Shown here piece by piece: positions 53,824 through 63,039 of a stretch of DNA of 64,000 nucleotides. Position 1 is the first letter of the stretch, and each line of letters begins with the position of its first letter. The notes beneath the pieces were generated by a model. It worked only from the letters and a program-made list of their open reading frames with translations, was not told the DNA's origin and made no database searches. The position numbers and the translations under genes are program-made. Origin of the DNA: Candidatus Rubrivivax defluviihabitans (GTDB taxonomy: Bacteria > Pseudomonadota > Gammaproteobacteria > Burkholderiales > Burkholderiaceae_C); contig JADJMW010000005.1 of assembly GCA_016709385.1 (NCBI GenBank), positions 427,026 through 491,025 of the forward strand, read 5' to 3'.

Positions 53824-54735
53824 ATGAGCGCCGGACACACCCACCGCCACGCCCCTGCGAACGTCAATGCCGCCTTCGGCATCGGCATCGCCCTGAACCT
53901 GGCCTTCGTCGCCGTGGAGGCCTTCTACGGCTGGAAGGTCGGCTCGCTGGCGCTGCTGGCCGACGCCGGCCACAACCTGAGCGACGTCATCGGCCTGGTG
54001 CTGGCCTGGGGCGGCGCGCTGGCCGGCAGGCTGCGGCCCGACGCGCGCCACACCTACGGCTTCAAGCGCGCCAGCATCCTGGCCGCGTTCCTGAACGCGC
54101 TGCTGCTGCTGGTGGCCATGGGCTCGCTGGCCTGGGAGGCGGTGCACCGCCTGCAATCGCCGCAACCGGTGGCGGGCGTGACGATCATGGTCGTGGCCGG
54201 CATCGGCATCGTCGTCAATGCCGCCACCGCGCTGCTGTTCATGCGCGGGCGCGAGAAAGACCTGAACATCCGCGGCGCCTTCCTGCACATGGCGGCCGAC
54301 GCGCTGGTCTCGGCCGGCGTGGTGGTGGCCGGCGGCCTGGCGCTGTGGTTCGGCTGGACCTGGCTCGACCCGGTGGTGAGCCTGATCATCGCCGCCGTCA
54401 TCGTCTGGGGCACCTGGAGCCTGTTCCGGCAGTCGCTGCACCTGCTGTTCGACGGCGTGCCCGAAGGCGTGGACCTGCATGCGGTGCACTCGCTGCTGCA
54501 GGGCCTGCCGGGCGTGGCGCAGGTGCACGACCTGCACGTGTGGGCCATGGGCACGAACGAGACCGCGCTCACCGCGCACCTGGTGATGCCCGCGGGCGGC
54601 GGCGACGACACTTTCCTGCAGCACGCCACCGACGAACTGCACGCGCACTTCGAGATCCGCCACGTGACGCTGCAGGTGGTGCGCGAGGCCTTCTGCGAAG
54701 GCTGCGCCGGGCCGGCGCCGCCGGCAGCGCACTGA
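53824..54735 (+). CDS. Cation diffusion facilitator (CDF) metal exporter
   Basis: A 303-residue exporter with six helices. The metal sites H-x3-D are visible in LLADAGHNLSDVIG (helix 2) and FLHMAADALVS (helix 5), as in zinc, cobalt and cadmium exporters of the CzcD/ZitB type. A short His-rich N-terminus (MSAGHTHRHA) and a cytoplasmic ferredoxin-like C-terminal domain (VHDLHVWAMGTNETALTAHL) ending in CEGC are present. Start MSAGHTHRHAP. It follows the cytochrome gene by 55 bases; its arrangement near arsenic genes fits a metal-resistance region. Confidence 0.93.
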   Translation: MSAGHTHRHAPANVNAAFGIGIALNLAFVAVEAFYGWKVGSLALLADAGHNLSDVIGLVLAWGGALAGRLRPDARHTYGFKRASILAAFLNALLLLVAMGSLAWEAVHRLQSPQPVAGVTIMVVAGIGIVVNAATALLFMRGREKDLNIRGAFLHMAADALVSAGVVVAGGLALWFGWTWLDPVVSLIIAAVIVWGTWSLFRQSLHLLFDGVPEGVDLHAVHSLLQGLPGVAQVHDLHVWAMGTNETALTAHLVMPAGGGDDTFLQHATDELHAHFEIRHVTLQVVREAFCEGCAGPAPPAAH

Positions 54736-54737
54736 CT

Positions 54738-54890
54738 TCAGCCCACGCCGAAGACCTTCATCACCTCGTCGCCCAGGTGGTTGATCACCTTCACCGCAAT
54801 GCGGCCGGTCCTCGGCTTGTCGGAGGGCCGTGACAGGTCGCTGTTGAGCGTGGCCCTACCAACGCGTTCTGCGAGTCGCCAGCGTCGCGG
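54738..54890 (-). pseudogene. 3' remnant of a restriction-modification-type gene
   Basis: About 50 codons open to the stop TGA at 54738. The peptide TGRIAVKVINHLGDEVMKVF with VG at the end resembles, from memory, the extreme C-terminus of large restriction/modification proteins. No start or upstream portion remains: the frame meets a stop near 54893 and other remnants follow. I treat it as the surviving end of a gene broken by deletion and insertion. Confidence 0.45.
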
Positions 54891-55145
54891 CTATGCCCTG
54901 AACCGATGCTCGTCATGCCACTGCAGCATCGCGGCACTGGGCTTGTCGGAGTCCCTGTCCGGCAAGGTGGCCAAAGTCTTGCCATGAAGCCGATAGTACG
55001 ACTTGCCGTTGAACCATTCCTCCTTGATCCGGGAACCGACCTCGATCCGGTAGGTCGGCGTCACGGTCACGAGTCCGATGTCGAAGAGTTTGTGAAAGTC
55101 CGAACGCAGCAGCAGACCGTTGCTGATCTCATGCGTGGTCGCCAT
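54891..55145 (-). pseudogene. C-terminal fragment of an HNH endonuclease
   Basis: The 84-codon frame reads MATTHEISNGLLLRSDFHKL then FDIGLVTVTP, the C-terminal half of a widespread HNH endonuclease type in which HxxNGLLLRxDxHxLFDxGL follows the first histidine-rich portion. The N-terminal part that would carry the first His of the motif is missing upstream, where a toxin gene ends 51 bases away. A short protein could still be made from the ATG, but it would lack a complete active site. Confidence 0.6.
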
Positions 55146-55195
55146 TCGGCGCGTCTCCCTGGTCTTCGGTTCTAGCTGCCGAGGTAGACCTCGCC

Positions 55196-55435
55196 TCAGT
55201 GGCCGACGCGGATCACCTCGACGACGATCCATTCGTCGTGAATCTCGTACACGATGCGGTACACGCCCTGGCGCACCCGATACAACTCGGCGCCGCCGAG
55301 CTTTTCGCATCCCGGGGCGCGGGGGTCATTGCGCAGGCCTTCCATGCGCGCCAGGATGCGCTTGACGTCGGCCTTGGGGATGCCGCGCAGGTCCTTCGCG
55401 ACCGAAGGCCTGACGCGCAGTTCATAGCGTGCCAT
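55196..55435 (-). CDS. RelE/ParE-type toxin with truncated C-terminus
   Basis: A 79-residue toxin (MARYELRVRPSVAKDLRGIP, ARMEGLRNDPRAPGCEKL, YRVRQGVYRIVYEIHDE). The chain stops after VIRVGH, where homologues continue HR-x-EVYR. Reading through the TGA gives GEVYLGS and then a second stop, so one base change (CGA to TGA) appears to have removed the Arg and Tyr that in E. coli RelE (R81, Y87) are needed for mRNA cleavage. The gene overlaps the antitoxin by 14 bases in the usual antitoxin-first order. The toxin may therefore be inactive. Confidence 0.85.
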   Translation of the reverse strand: MARYELRVRPSVAKDLRGIPKADVKRILARMEGLRNDPRAPGCEKLGGAELYRVRQGVYRIVYEIHDEWIVVEVIRVGH

Positions 55436-55658
55436 CGGCCTTGAGCTTGGCCAGGAAGTCTTCGTAGCTCAACGCACGCTCCTTGGCGCGTCCACGCACA
55501 GAGGCCAGGTCTTCCTGGTCTTCGCGCAGCGCCTGGCGCAACGCCTCGTTGACGATGTCGGACATGCTGCGCTGGCTGTGGGCCGCTTTCAGCCGCAGGG
55601 CCTGGTGCAAGTCGGACTCCAGATAGACCGTGGAGCGGACCGCTTCGGTGGTGGACAT
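55422..55658 (-). CDS. Ribbon-helix-helix antitoxin of the RelE-type module
   Basis: A 78-residue protein: residues 8-50 form a ribbon-helix-helix DNA-binding domain (STVYLESDLHQALRLKAA, RSMSDIVNEALRQAL), and the C-terminal tail (EDLASVRGRAKERALSYEDF) is the part that wraps the toxin. The order antitoxin then toxin with a 14-base overlap is standard. The start ATG at 55658 has GGAGC seven bases upstream. It lies inside the decayed restriction gene region. Confidence 0.85.
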   Translation of the reverse strand: MSTTEAVRSTVYLESDLHQALRLKAAHSQRSMSDIVNEALRQALREDQEDLASVRGRAKERALSYEDFLAKLKADGTL

Positions 55659-55729
55659 GAAAAGCTCCTGAAAATAGACGTTACGACATCATAGCACCGT
55701 GACGTTTTATCGCCGGTGCCAGACTGCGC

Positions 55730-56240
55730 GTGGGTGGCCCACAGGCTTTGCTTGGCTGTCCTGAAATTGACGCAGCGCGTGCTGCCGCCGGGGTTGTAGA
55801 GGTCGAGCACCACCCGCACCGCGTTCTTGCCCGCCAGCGTGGCCGTGATGGCGGCATGGATGCGCTCGCCGGCCATCTCGGCGATCTCCTGGTGCATGAC
55901 CTGCGCCTTCGAGGTGCCGCCGCTGCACTTCAGGTGGTCACCAGCCGAGAAGCTCGTTGATGATGGGCGTGGGGTCGTATTTCTTCCCGGCGGTGTGCAG
56001 CGGGTGCAGGCCTTCGGCGCCGGTCGCCAGGTCCAGTTCGGCCTGGGCTGCCGGACCCGGGGCCGCCTTGCGCTTCTTCGCCTTGGGCACCGGCGTGATC
56101 AGGTCGGAGCGGCGATGCGACTCGACCAGCCGGTTCGTGGGCCGGCCGTCGGCGTCCAGTTCCCGATGACGAGCCGGATACGCGTAGGGCGAAGTCAGAT
56201 TCGGGCGTTCGAAGAATGTCAGCGGCTTGTCGTGTGTCAT
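55730..56240 (-). pseudogene. Remnant of a helicase-type restriction endonuclease gene (5' part joined to an internal part)
   Basis: From 56240 the frame reads MTHDKPLTFFERPNLTSPYA to YDPTPIINELLGW-stop (55938), which I recognise as the N-terminal region of a large restriction-endonuclease helicase protein. Directly after it, one frame over, DHLKCSGGTSKAQVMHQEIA to FRTAKQSLWATHAQ resembles a much later internal segment of the same type of protein. A large internal deletion thus joined them, and the frame is lost near 55730 at the edge of the toxin-antitoxin module. Identification rests on memory of the family and not on a search. Confidence 0.5.
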
Positions 56241-56265
56241 GGGGTCCCTTGTCGGCATCCCACCG

Positions 56266-56769
56266 CTACCCGGCAACGGGTGCGAAGTGCTTGAGCGAGA
56301 CGATCAGTTGCCTGGCCAGACTGCCGAAACTTTCGAATCCGTGGTGGCGGTAGAACGCCTCGGCCGCGTCGCCCTTGGCATCGACGACCAGCGCAAATAC
56401 GGCAAGCTCCGATCGGGTCGCCCGCTTGGCGGCGTCTGCGAGCAAGGCACCGCCGAGCTTCATCCCATGGAAGGCCTGATCGACCGCCAGGCGGCCGATG
56501 CGTGCCATCGGCACCGAGGGATAGCGGGGCAGCTGCCTGGACAGTGCAGCGGGCAAGCCTGTGAGCGGCACGCCGCCGGCCGCCAGGGTGTAGTAGCCGG
56601 CAATCTTGCCGGTGCTGACCTCGTCGGCGACATGGCAGGCGCTGACGCGGCGCCGAATGTCCTGGCGGGCCTGGCGAACCAGGTAGTCATCGAGCGCCTG
56701 GACGCCGCAGGAGAAGGCGTCGCGGGCATGGGCAGGGCCCAGCGGCTCGACGCGGAAAGGCGCGGTCAC
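56266..56769 (-). CDS. GNAT-fold toxin (TacT type)
   Basis: A 167-residue acetyltransferase of the class that blocks translation by acetylating aminoacyl-tRNA. It has the N-terminal FSCGVQALDDYLVRQA typical of TacT, the acetyl-CoA region FHGMKLGGALLADAA (about 106-120) and the conserved tyrosine in EAFYRHHGFESFG. Its start overlaps the antitoxin stop by four bases. No damage is visible, so this second module looks intact. Confidence 0.88.
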   Translation of the reverse strand: MTAPFRVEPLGPAHARDAFSCGVQALDDYLVRQARQDIRRRVSACHVADEVSTGKIAGYYTLAAGGVPLTGLPAALSRQLPRYPSVPMARIGRLAVDQAFHGMKLGGALLADAAKRATRSELAVFALVVDAKGDAAEAFYRHHGFESFGSLARQLIVSLKHFAPVAG

Positions 56770-57056
56770 TTCGCGTCGGCAATCAGGCGTTCGCGGGACT
56801 TGAGCGCTCGCTTCATGGCGGGCGCGAGAGCAGGCGGGTCCAGCAGCAGACCGGCGAACCGATGCTGGTCGTCGACCGACAGGCGGATGATCTGGGCGTC
56901 CTCGATCGTGCGCTGCGCATCCTTCAGCGCGGCGGCCACCAGAAAGTCACTGACGCTGCGGCCCTGAAGTTCGGCCGCACGATGGACGACGGCCAGAGCG
57001 TCGGGCGCGATGCGCGCTTCGACGCGGGCGGTTCGAGTGCTTTCCTGGGTTGCCAT
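56766..57056 (-). CDS. DUF1778 antitoxin (TacA type)
   Basis: A 96-residue antitoxin with an N-terminal ribbon-helix-helix segment (TARVEARIAPDALAVVHRAAELQGRSVSDFLV in two pieces), and a C-terminal toxin-binding tail (FAGLLLDPPALAPAMKRAL). I place the start at MATQESTRTARV, which has GGAGGAT just upstream; an upstream in-frame ATG at 57107 would overlap the candidate operator. Gene order and 4-base overlap with the GNAT gene are those of tacAT modules. Confidence 0.87.
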   Translation of the reverse strand: MATQESTRTARVEARIAPDALAVVHRAAELQGRSVSDFLVAAALKDAQRTIEDAQIIRLSVDDQHRFAGLLLDPPALAPAMKRALKSRERLIADAK

Positions 57057-57098
57057 GGCGATCCTCCGATTGGAAAGAGTGCACGTCACTTCACCGTA

Positions 57099-57112
57099 CA
57101 TGGTCAACCATG
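57099..57112. promoter_or_regulatory. Palindrome upstream of the tacAT-type module
   Basis: CATGGT-CA-ACCATG, two 6-base arms with a 2-base centre, lies 43 bases before the antitoxin start. TacA-type antitoxins bind a palindrome before their own gene, so this is a candidate autoregulatory operator. It is short and only positional evidence supports it. Confidence 0.4.
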
Positions 57113-57219
57113 CTCACCGTCGGTGCCGGTATTGCGCTCCCTCAACGTCGGCGGGCCTCGTCCGTGGTCCCATTACGCTTGGCAAGGTCTGAATCCATCG
57201 GGATTGAAGGGTCGTCGCA

Positions 57220-58682
57220 ATGGAGAGCATTCTCCGTCTCGCCAACGGCGGTGCCGGTAATCTGGCGGCTTATCTGGCTGCGCACGTATTGCTGTGCCTG
57301 CTGCCCGCGTTCTTCATTGCCGGCGCGATGGCGGCGCTGATCCCCAAGACCAGCATCACACGCTGGCTCGGCCGCAGCGCGCCCGGGCAGGTGTCGTACC
57401 CGGCAGCGGCGGCGGCGGGTTCGCTGCTCGCGGTGTGCTCGTGCACCATCGTGCCGCTGTTCGCCGGCATCTACAGGAAGGGCGCCGGGCTCGGGCCGGC
57501 CATCACCTTCCTGTTCTTCGCGCCGGCTGGCAACGTGCTGGCGCTGGCCTATACCGGCAGCATCCTGGGCGCCGAATTCGCCTTCGCGCGGCTGGCGCTG
57601 TGCCTGCTGTTCGGCATCGGCATCGGCCTGCTGATGGCGGTGATCTTCTGGCGCGACGACGCCTCGCACGAGGCCGAGGCCGACACCGCCTTCGCCGAGC
57701 GCGCCAGCGTCGGTGCGGCCGCCACCGGCGTGCTGCTGTCGCTGCTGGCGGTGCTGGTGGCCGGTACGCTGAAGCTGTGGCCGCTGACCGCCACGCTGGG
57801 CAGCGTGACGCTGCCGCTGCCCTGGGCCGAGGGCTGGCAGGCCGCGCTCACGCAGTGGGTGCCCTTCGACGCTGCCAAGGGCGAGGAAGGCGTGAGCGTG
57901 CAGGGCGCGCTGCTGATCGGGCTGCTGGCGCTGATCGGCGTGGCCGCGTGGAAGGGCCTGGAAAACATCGTCGAAGGGGCCAACCGCTGGACCTGGGCTG
58001 CGCTGGCACTGGCCGCCGCGACGCTGATCGTGGCCGCGCTGCGGCTGACGGCGGGGCCCGCGGGACTGGAGATCACGCTCACCGGCCGCGCGCTGGCGGT
58101 GGCGCTGGCCATGGCTGCCGTCTGGCACTTCGCGCGCCGGCTCGACGCCGAGGCCTGGCAGGGCTGGCTGTGGGAAGCCTGGCGCTTCGTCAAGCAGATC
58201 TTCCCGCTGCTGGTGGCCGGTGTCTTCGTCGTCGGCCTCGTGCGGCAACTGATCCAGTCCGAGTGGATCCGCGCCTGGCCGGCGCCAACGACCTGCAAGG
58301 CAACGCGGTGGCGGTGGGTTTCGGCGTCTTCATGTATTTCCCCACGCTGGTGGAAGTGCCTGTCGCACGCATGTTCCTCGACCTGGGCATGCACCGCGGG
58401 CCGCTGCTGGCCTACCTGATGGCCGACCCCGAGCTGAGCCTGCAGAGCATGCTCATGGTCGCGGCCGTCATCGGGCGGACCAAGACCTTCACCTATGTCG
58501 GCCTGGTGGCGTTGTTCAGCATCGTCGCCGGCTTCACCTACGGCGCCTGGGTCGACGGCTCGAGCCGGCTCGCCATCGTCGCCGGGCTGGCACTGTTCCT
58601 GGGCGCGCTGGCGCTGCCGCTGCTGGCGCTGCGCCGCTGGCTCGTGCACCGCACCGAAGCGGCACCGCTGGAACACGCGTGA
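57220..58682 (+). pseudogene. DUF318/ArsP-like permease gene with one frameshift
   Basis: From ATG 57220 the product is a polytopic permease: CSCTIVPLFAGIYRKGAGLG and FLFFAPAGNVLALAY are signatures of the DUF318 permease family, which includes ArsP, an exporter of trivalent organoarsenicals. At about 58280 one base is missing; the other frame continues the family exactly (ANDLQGNAVAVGFGVFMYFP, TLVEVPVARMFLDLGMHRGP, MLMVAAVIGRTKTFTYVGLV) to a stop at 58682. The full protein would be about 487 residues with 8-10 helices. The small thioredoxin-like gene follows 14 bases on, a pairing common near arsenic genes. Confidence 0.75.
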
Positions 58683-58696
58683 ACAAGGAGAGAGCC

Positions 58697-58933
58697 ATGA
58701 AGACCGTCAAGATCCTCGGGCCCGGATGTGCCAACTGCAGGAAGCTCGAGGCCGTGGTACGCGAAGCGGCTGGCGCCGCCGGCATCGAGGCCGATTTCGT
58801 CAAGATCACCGACATGAAGGCGATCATGGCCTACGACCTGCTGTCGACCCCCGGCCTGGTCATCGACGACAAGCTGGTCAGCAGCGGGCGCATCCCGACG
58901 CAGGCCGAGGTCCGCCAGTGGCTGGGTGCCTGA
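58697..58933 (+). CDS. Small thioredoxin-like (redox-active disulfide) protein
   Basis: A 78-residue protein with the thioredoxin-like start MKTVKILGPGCANCRKLEAV (CxxC at residues 11-14) and the cis-proline region LLSTPGLVIDDKLVSSGRIP. Such minimal proteins commonly accompany DUF318 permeases and ArsR regulators. AAGGAGAG immediately upstream of the ATG at 58697 sets the start. Cytoplasmic; may supply or receive electrons or carry a metal(loid) to the permease. Confidence 0.88.
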   Translation: MKTVKILGPGCANCRKLEAVVREAAGAAGIEADFVKITDMKAIMAYDLLSTPGLVIDDKLVSSGRIPTQAEVRQWLGA

Positions 58934-59000
58934 GGCGGCGAAGGCCGAACGAATGCCGGAGCGCGCCGCCGCGAGTGGCGGACGGCCCCGTGCCGCGGCT

Positions 59001-59511
59001 TCAGCGCCGGTCGCTCGGCGCGTCGCACACCGGGTCGGTGCCGAAGGCGGCGCTGGTGACTCGGCCGCTGTCGGCCACCGAAGCCTGGAACCACAGGCAG
59101 TCGTTGGTGGGGTAGCGCCACGACCAGACCTCGCCGCCGGCCCAGCCGCCGTGGCGCCTTTCGCCCGGCGTGCCGATCCAGCGCAGCAGTTCCTCGCGCG
59201 TGAGCGCACCACTGCCGGCGCGGATCTGCACTTGCGGGGAATTCGGCCTCGTTCAGCACCTGACGCGCCTGCCGCACGCGGCCGGTGGTGTCGAGGTCGA
59301 TCATCCAGGTGGTGCGGCCGAAGGGGCCGGTGGCGTACTCCAGCCGCTCGGTGCCTTCGGGCAGCGCATGGCGCGCCGTCGGCTGGCCCCAGGCCTGCAG
59401 CACCGCTTCGCGAGGAGTGCCCGGCGCGGGCGGCGGCGTGGCGCAGGACGTGAGCAGGGCTGCCAGCAGCACCATCCCTGCCCGCGCGAGAACCCGATCC
59501 GGGATTGCCAT
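59001..59511 (-). pseudogene. Lipoprotein gene with a frameshift
   Basis: The start MAIPDRVLARAGMVLLAALL with lipobox LTSC is a lipoprotein signal peptide; TPREAVLQAWGQPTARHALP and YATGPFGRTTWMIDLDTTGR follow, a SmpA/OmlA-like repeat unit. Near 59238 the frame is lost; the next frame carries on with QIRAGSGALTREELLRWIGT and EVWSWRYPTNDCLWFQASV to a stop at 59001. The two halves have the same GxP-based layout and so form one protein of about 170 residues. A single-base error is likely. Confidence 0.65.
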
Positions 59512-59558
59512 GTTCTTCCTCCAGCCCACTGGTCCCGATTCGGCCCCGCGCTGCCGGT

Positions 59559-61130
59559 TCAGCCGCCCAGGTCAATTTCACGCCCTGCGCCAGCGGCAGC
59601 GTGCTGCCGTAGTTGATGGTGTTGGTGGCGCGCCGCATATAGGCCTTCCAGCTGTCGGAGCCAGCCTCGCGGCCGCCGCCGGTTTCCTTCTCGCCACCGA
59701 AGGCGCCACCGATCTCGGCGCCCGAGGGGCCGATATTCACGTTGGCAATGCCGCAGTCCGAGCCCTGCACCGAGATGAATCGTTCGGCCTCGCGCAGGTC
59801 CAGCGTGAAGATGGAGGACGACAGGCCCGCGCCCACGGCGTTGTGCATCGCGACGGCCTCGTCGAAGTCCCGATACTTCACCAGATAGAGAATGGGCGCG
59901 AAGGTCTCGTGCAGCATCGGCCCGGCCTGTGCCGGCATCTCGACCAGCGCCGGTGATACGTAGAAGGCGCCCGGGCAAGCGGCTTCGAACCGACGCTCGC
60001 CGCCGGTGACCATCCCGCCCAGCGAGCGCGCCTCGTCCAGCGCGCGCTGCATGCCGCGGTACGCGGCCTCGTCGATCAGCGGGCCCACCAGCGTGCCCTC
60101 CTGCAGCGGGTTGCCGATGCTCACCTGTCCGTAGGCGCGCTTCCAGTCGCGGCGGCAGCGCGTCGCAAACGGCTTCATGCACGAACAGCCGCCGCAGCGT
60201 GGTGCAGCGCTGGCCGGCCGTGCCCATGGCGGCGAAGGCGATGCCGCGCAGCGCCAGGTCGAGGTCGGCCGAGGGCGCCACGATGGCGGCGTTGTTGCCG
60301 CCCAGCTCCAGGATCGCGCGCGCGAAGCGGTGCCCAGCCGCGGCCCCACGGCGCGACCCATGGCGGTGGTGGAGCCGGTGGCCGAGACCAGCGCCACGCG
60401 GGCATCGTCCACCAAGGCCTCACCCACCGCGCGCGCCCTGAACCACCAGCGACAGGCCGGCCGGCGCCTCGACGCCGAAACGCTCCCGCGCGCGTTCGAA
60501 CAAGGCCTGCACCGCCAGCGCGGTGAGCGGTGTCTTCTCCGAGGTTTCCAGACGCAGGCGTTGCCGCACACCAGCGCCAGTGCCGCATTCCCGACCACAC
60601 CGCCACCGGGAAATTGAAGGCCGAGACGATGCCCACCGCGCCCAGCGGGTGCCGGGTTTCCATCATGCGGTGGTCGGGCCGCTCGCTGGCAATGGTCAGG
60701 CCATACAACTGGCGCGACAGGCCCACGGCGAAGTCGCAGATGTCGATCATCTCCTGCACTTCGCCCAGGCCTTCGCTCTCGATCTTGCCGGCTTCGATCG
60801 AGACCAGCCGGCCCAGCGCCACTGCCTTTGTGCGTGCGCAACTCCTCGCCAGCAGCCGCACCAGTTCGCGGCGGCGCGCGCGCCGGCACGGTGCGCCAGG
60901 CCAGGAAGGCCTGGTGCGCGGCAGCCACGGCCTGCGCCACGCCGGCCGGCGGGGTCTGGGCACCTGGCCGATGGCCCCGCCGTTGATCGGCGAACGCGCG
61001 GCCAGCGTGCCACCTCCATGCCGCAGCGGGCACGCCCATCTGGCCGAGCAGGGTGGCGGTTTCGGCGGCAAGCCGGTGGGGAACGAAGCTGGAGGTCGTG
61101 GTGCGGTCCGCGGGAATGCTGAGGGCTTGC
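59559..61130 (-). pseudogene. ALDH7-type aldehyde dehydrogenase gene with many frameshifts
   Basis: Family segments appear in turn in different frames of the minus strand: HRLAAETATLLGQMGVPA, EVQEMIDICDFAVGLSRQLY, HPLGAVGIVSAFNFPVAVW, VSATGST, MGTAGQRCTTLRRLFVHEA with the catalytic cysteine, GNPLQEGTLVGPLIDEAAY and NVNIGPSGAEIGGAFGGEKE. These identify the ALDH7 (antiquitin, aminoadipate semialdehyde/piperideine-6-carboxylate dehydrogenase) group. The stop at 59559 is reached after a missing base near 59577 is restored (GVKFDLGG). At least five frame changes are needed. The upstream start could not be fixed; 61130 is approximate. Confidence 0.7.
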
Positions 61131-61261
61131 AGTGTGCCCGCAGTCGGTCCCATACTTTCGCCGCACCGCGAGCATGGCCCGGGGCGGCCGCAGCCTTGCG
61201 CGCACTCAATCGACCGCCCCGCACGGCCTGCCATGCTCGCCCGGCCCAGGAGGTGAGCACC

Positions 61262-62424
61262 ATGCTGATGCCGACGCCCCCCGCCCCGGTGCCTGCCGGC
61301 CACGCCGCGGCGCCGGCGCCCATCGCCCGCTTGCTGCAGCGCGCGGGCATCCGGGGTCAACGGCCCCGCGCCGTGGGACCTGCAACTGCGCGACGCCGCC
61401 AGCTGGCGGCGCATGATGACGCAGGGCACGCTGGGCTTCGGCGAGTAAGTACATGGACGGCCAGTGGACTGCGAGCGCCTGGACGAACTGGTATGCAGGC
61501 TGCTGCACGCCGACGCCGACCGCGTGCTGCCGCCGCGCCTGCTGCCGCACTGGCTGGCGCAGGTGCTGCGCCACGCACTGGTCAACCTGCAGTCGGTGTC
61601 GCGCCCCTTCCGCGTCGCCGAACGGCATTACGACCTGGGCAACGACCTCTCGCGGCTATGCTCGATTCGCGCATGGTCTATTCCTCGCCTACTGGCCGCG
61701 CGCCGCCACGCTGGAACAGGCACAGGAGCACAAACTGGAACTGATCGGCCACAAGCCCGAACTGCGACCGGGCGAACGGCTGCTCGACGTGGGCTGCGGC
61801 TGGGGCGGGCTGGCCGAATATGCGGCGCGCCACTTCGGCTGCCAGGTGGTTGGCGCCACGGTGTCGAGGAACAGGCGGCGCTGGCGCGCGAGAAGCGCTG
61901 CGCCGGGCTGCTGGTGACGGTGGAGCTTGGCCGACTGGCGCTCGCTGCAGGGCCACTGGGACAAGATCGTCTCGGTGGGCATGTTCGAGCACGTAGGCCC
62001 GAAGGACTACGCCGGCTACTTCCGACGCATCTGCGCGAAGGCTGCCGACGAAGGGCTGTTCTGCTGCACACCATCGGCAGCGAACGCACCGAACGCGCCA
62101 CCAACGCCTGGACCGAGCGCCACTATCTTCCCCAACGGCAAGCTGCCTTTGGCGCTGGAAATCGCCCGCGCCGCCGAAGGCCGGTTCGTGGTCGAGGACT
62201 GGCACAACTTCGGCATCGACTACGACCGCACGCTCATGAGCTGGTGGCAGCGTTTTCGAACGCGCCCGGCCGCGCAACTGCGCGCGCTATGGCGAGCCTT
62301 CTTCCGCATGTGGAAGTTCTACCTGCTGTCAAGCGCCGGGTTCTTCCGCTCGCACCAGGGGCAGCTGGCAGATCGTGCTGGCGCCGCGCGGGCGTTCGAT
62401 GCGAATACCGTTCGGTTCGCTTGA
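61262..62424 (+). pseudogene. cfa: Cyclopropane-fatty-acyl-phospholipid synthase gene with many frameshifts
   Basis: Pieces in alternating frames reconstruct a CFA synthase: start MLMPTPPAPVPAG, QRAGI, MTQGTLGFGE, YMDGQW, ERLDELVCRLLHADADRVLP, SVSRPFRVAERHYDLGNDL, then GERLLDVGCGWGGLAEYAAR (the SAM-binding region), GHWDKIVSVGMFEHVGPKDY, TIGSERTERATNAWTERH and MSWWQRF. The enzyme adds a methylene from SAM to unsaturated phospholipid acyl chains. Frame changes occur at least near 61360, 61445, 61655, 61865, 61925, 62065, 62125 and 62350. The C-terminal end at 62424 is uncertain. Confidence 0.72.
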
Positions 62425-62527
62425 TGACGCGGCTGCGGCCATCTGCACCGGCGCGCTGCGCCGGCTCAACGCGCGGCGCGCCGAGCGCCAGAATCCCGCC
62501 ATTACGAAGCCACTGGAGAATTTGACC

Positions 62528-62985
62528 ATGTACGCAAGATCCTCGTCCCGCTGGACTGGCCCGACCGCCTTCCGCGGTTTTCGAAGAAGCGGTGGCGCTG
62601 GCGCGCGCCCTGGGGTCGATGCTGGTGCTGATGCACGTCATCGATACCTTCCCGGTGGCGGTGGAGATGTGTGCTCCCACCGCACCACCTGGAGGAGATC
62701 AGCGACGGCCTGCGCCAGCAGGGCGAAACCCTGCTCGCCAAGGGCAAGAGACGCCGGAAACCATGGCGTGGCGGTGGAGACGCGGCTCGTCGAGGCCACT
62801 GCCGAACGCGTAGCCGACACCATCGTGCAGGAGGCGCGCGACGCCGGCTGCGACCTGGTGGTGATGGGCACCGCCGTGGCTTCAACCGCGTGCTGATGGG
62901 CAGCGACGCCGAGATCGTGCTGCGCTATTGCCCGCTGCCGGTGTTGCTGGTGCGCCACCCGAGGCGCAGCGCGCGCACCACGGCT
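62528..62985 (+). pseudogene. Universal stress protein (UspA) gene with frameshifts
   Basis: Restoring a base after the second codon gives MYAKILVPLD, the usual UspA start. Later pieces are EEAVALARALGSMLVLMHVI, VETRLVEATAERVADTIVQE, and in the last frame GFNRVLMGSDAEIVLRYCPL with PVLLVRHP, which together make the ATP-binding Usp fold (the GSDAEIVLRYCPLPVLLVR end is characteristic). At least four single-base shifts are needed. The stop was not found in the correct frame, so the end is approximate. Confidence 0.7.
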
Positions 62986-63039
62986 GACGGATCTCTGGCA
63001 GCAGGCCAGGAGGGGCCGCCGCCGGAGGGGCGTGGTCAG

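Noticed and set aside
59559..61130. The aldehyde dehydrogenase as the missing BoxD
   Set aside because: NVNIGPSGAEIGGAFGGEKE and the C-terminal layout are those of ALDH7, and it is 46 kb from the box genes.
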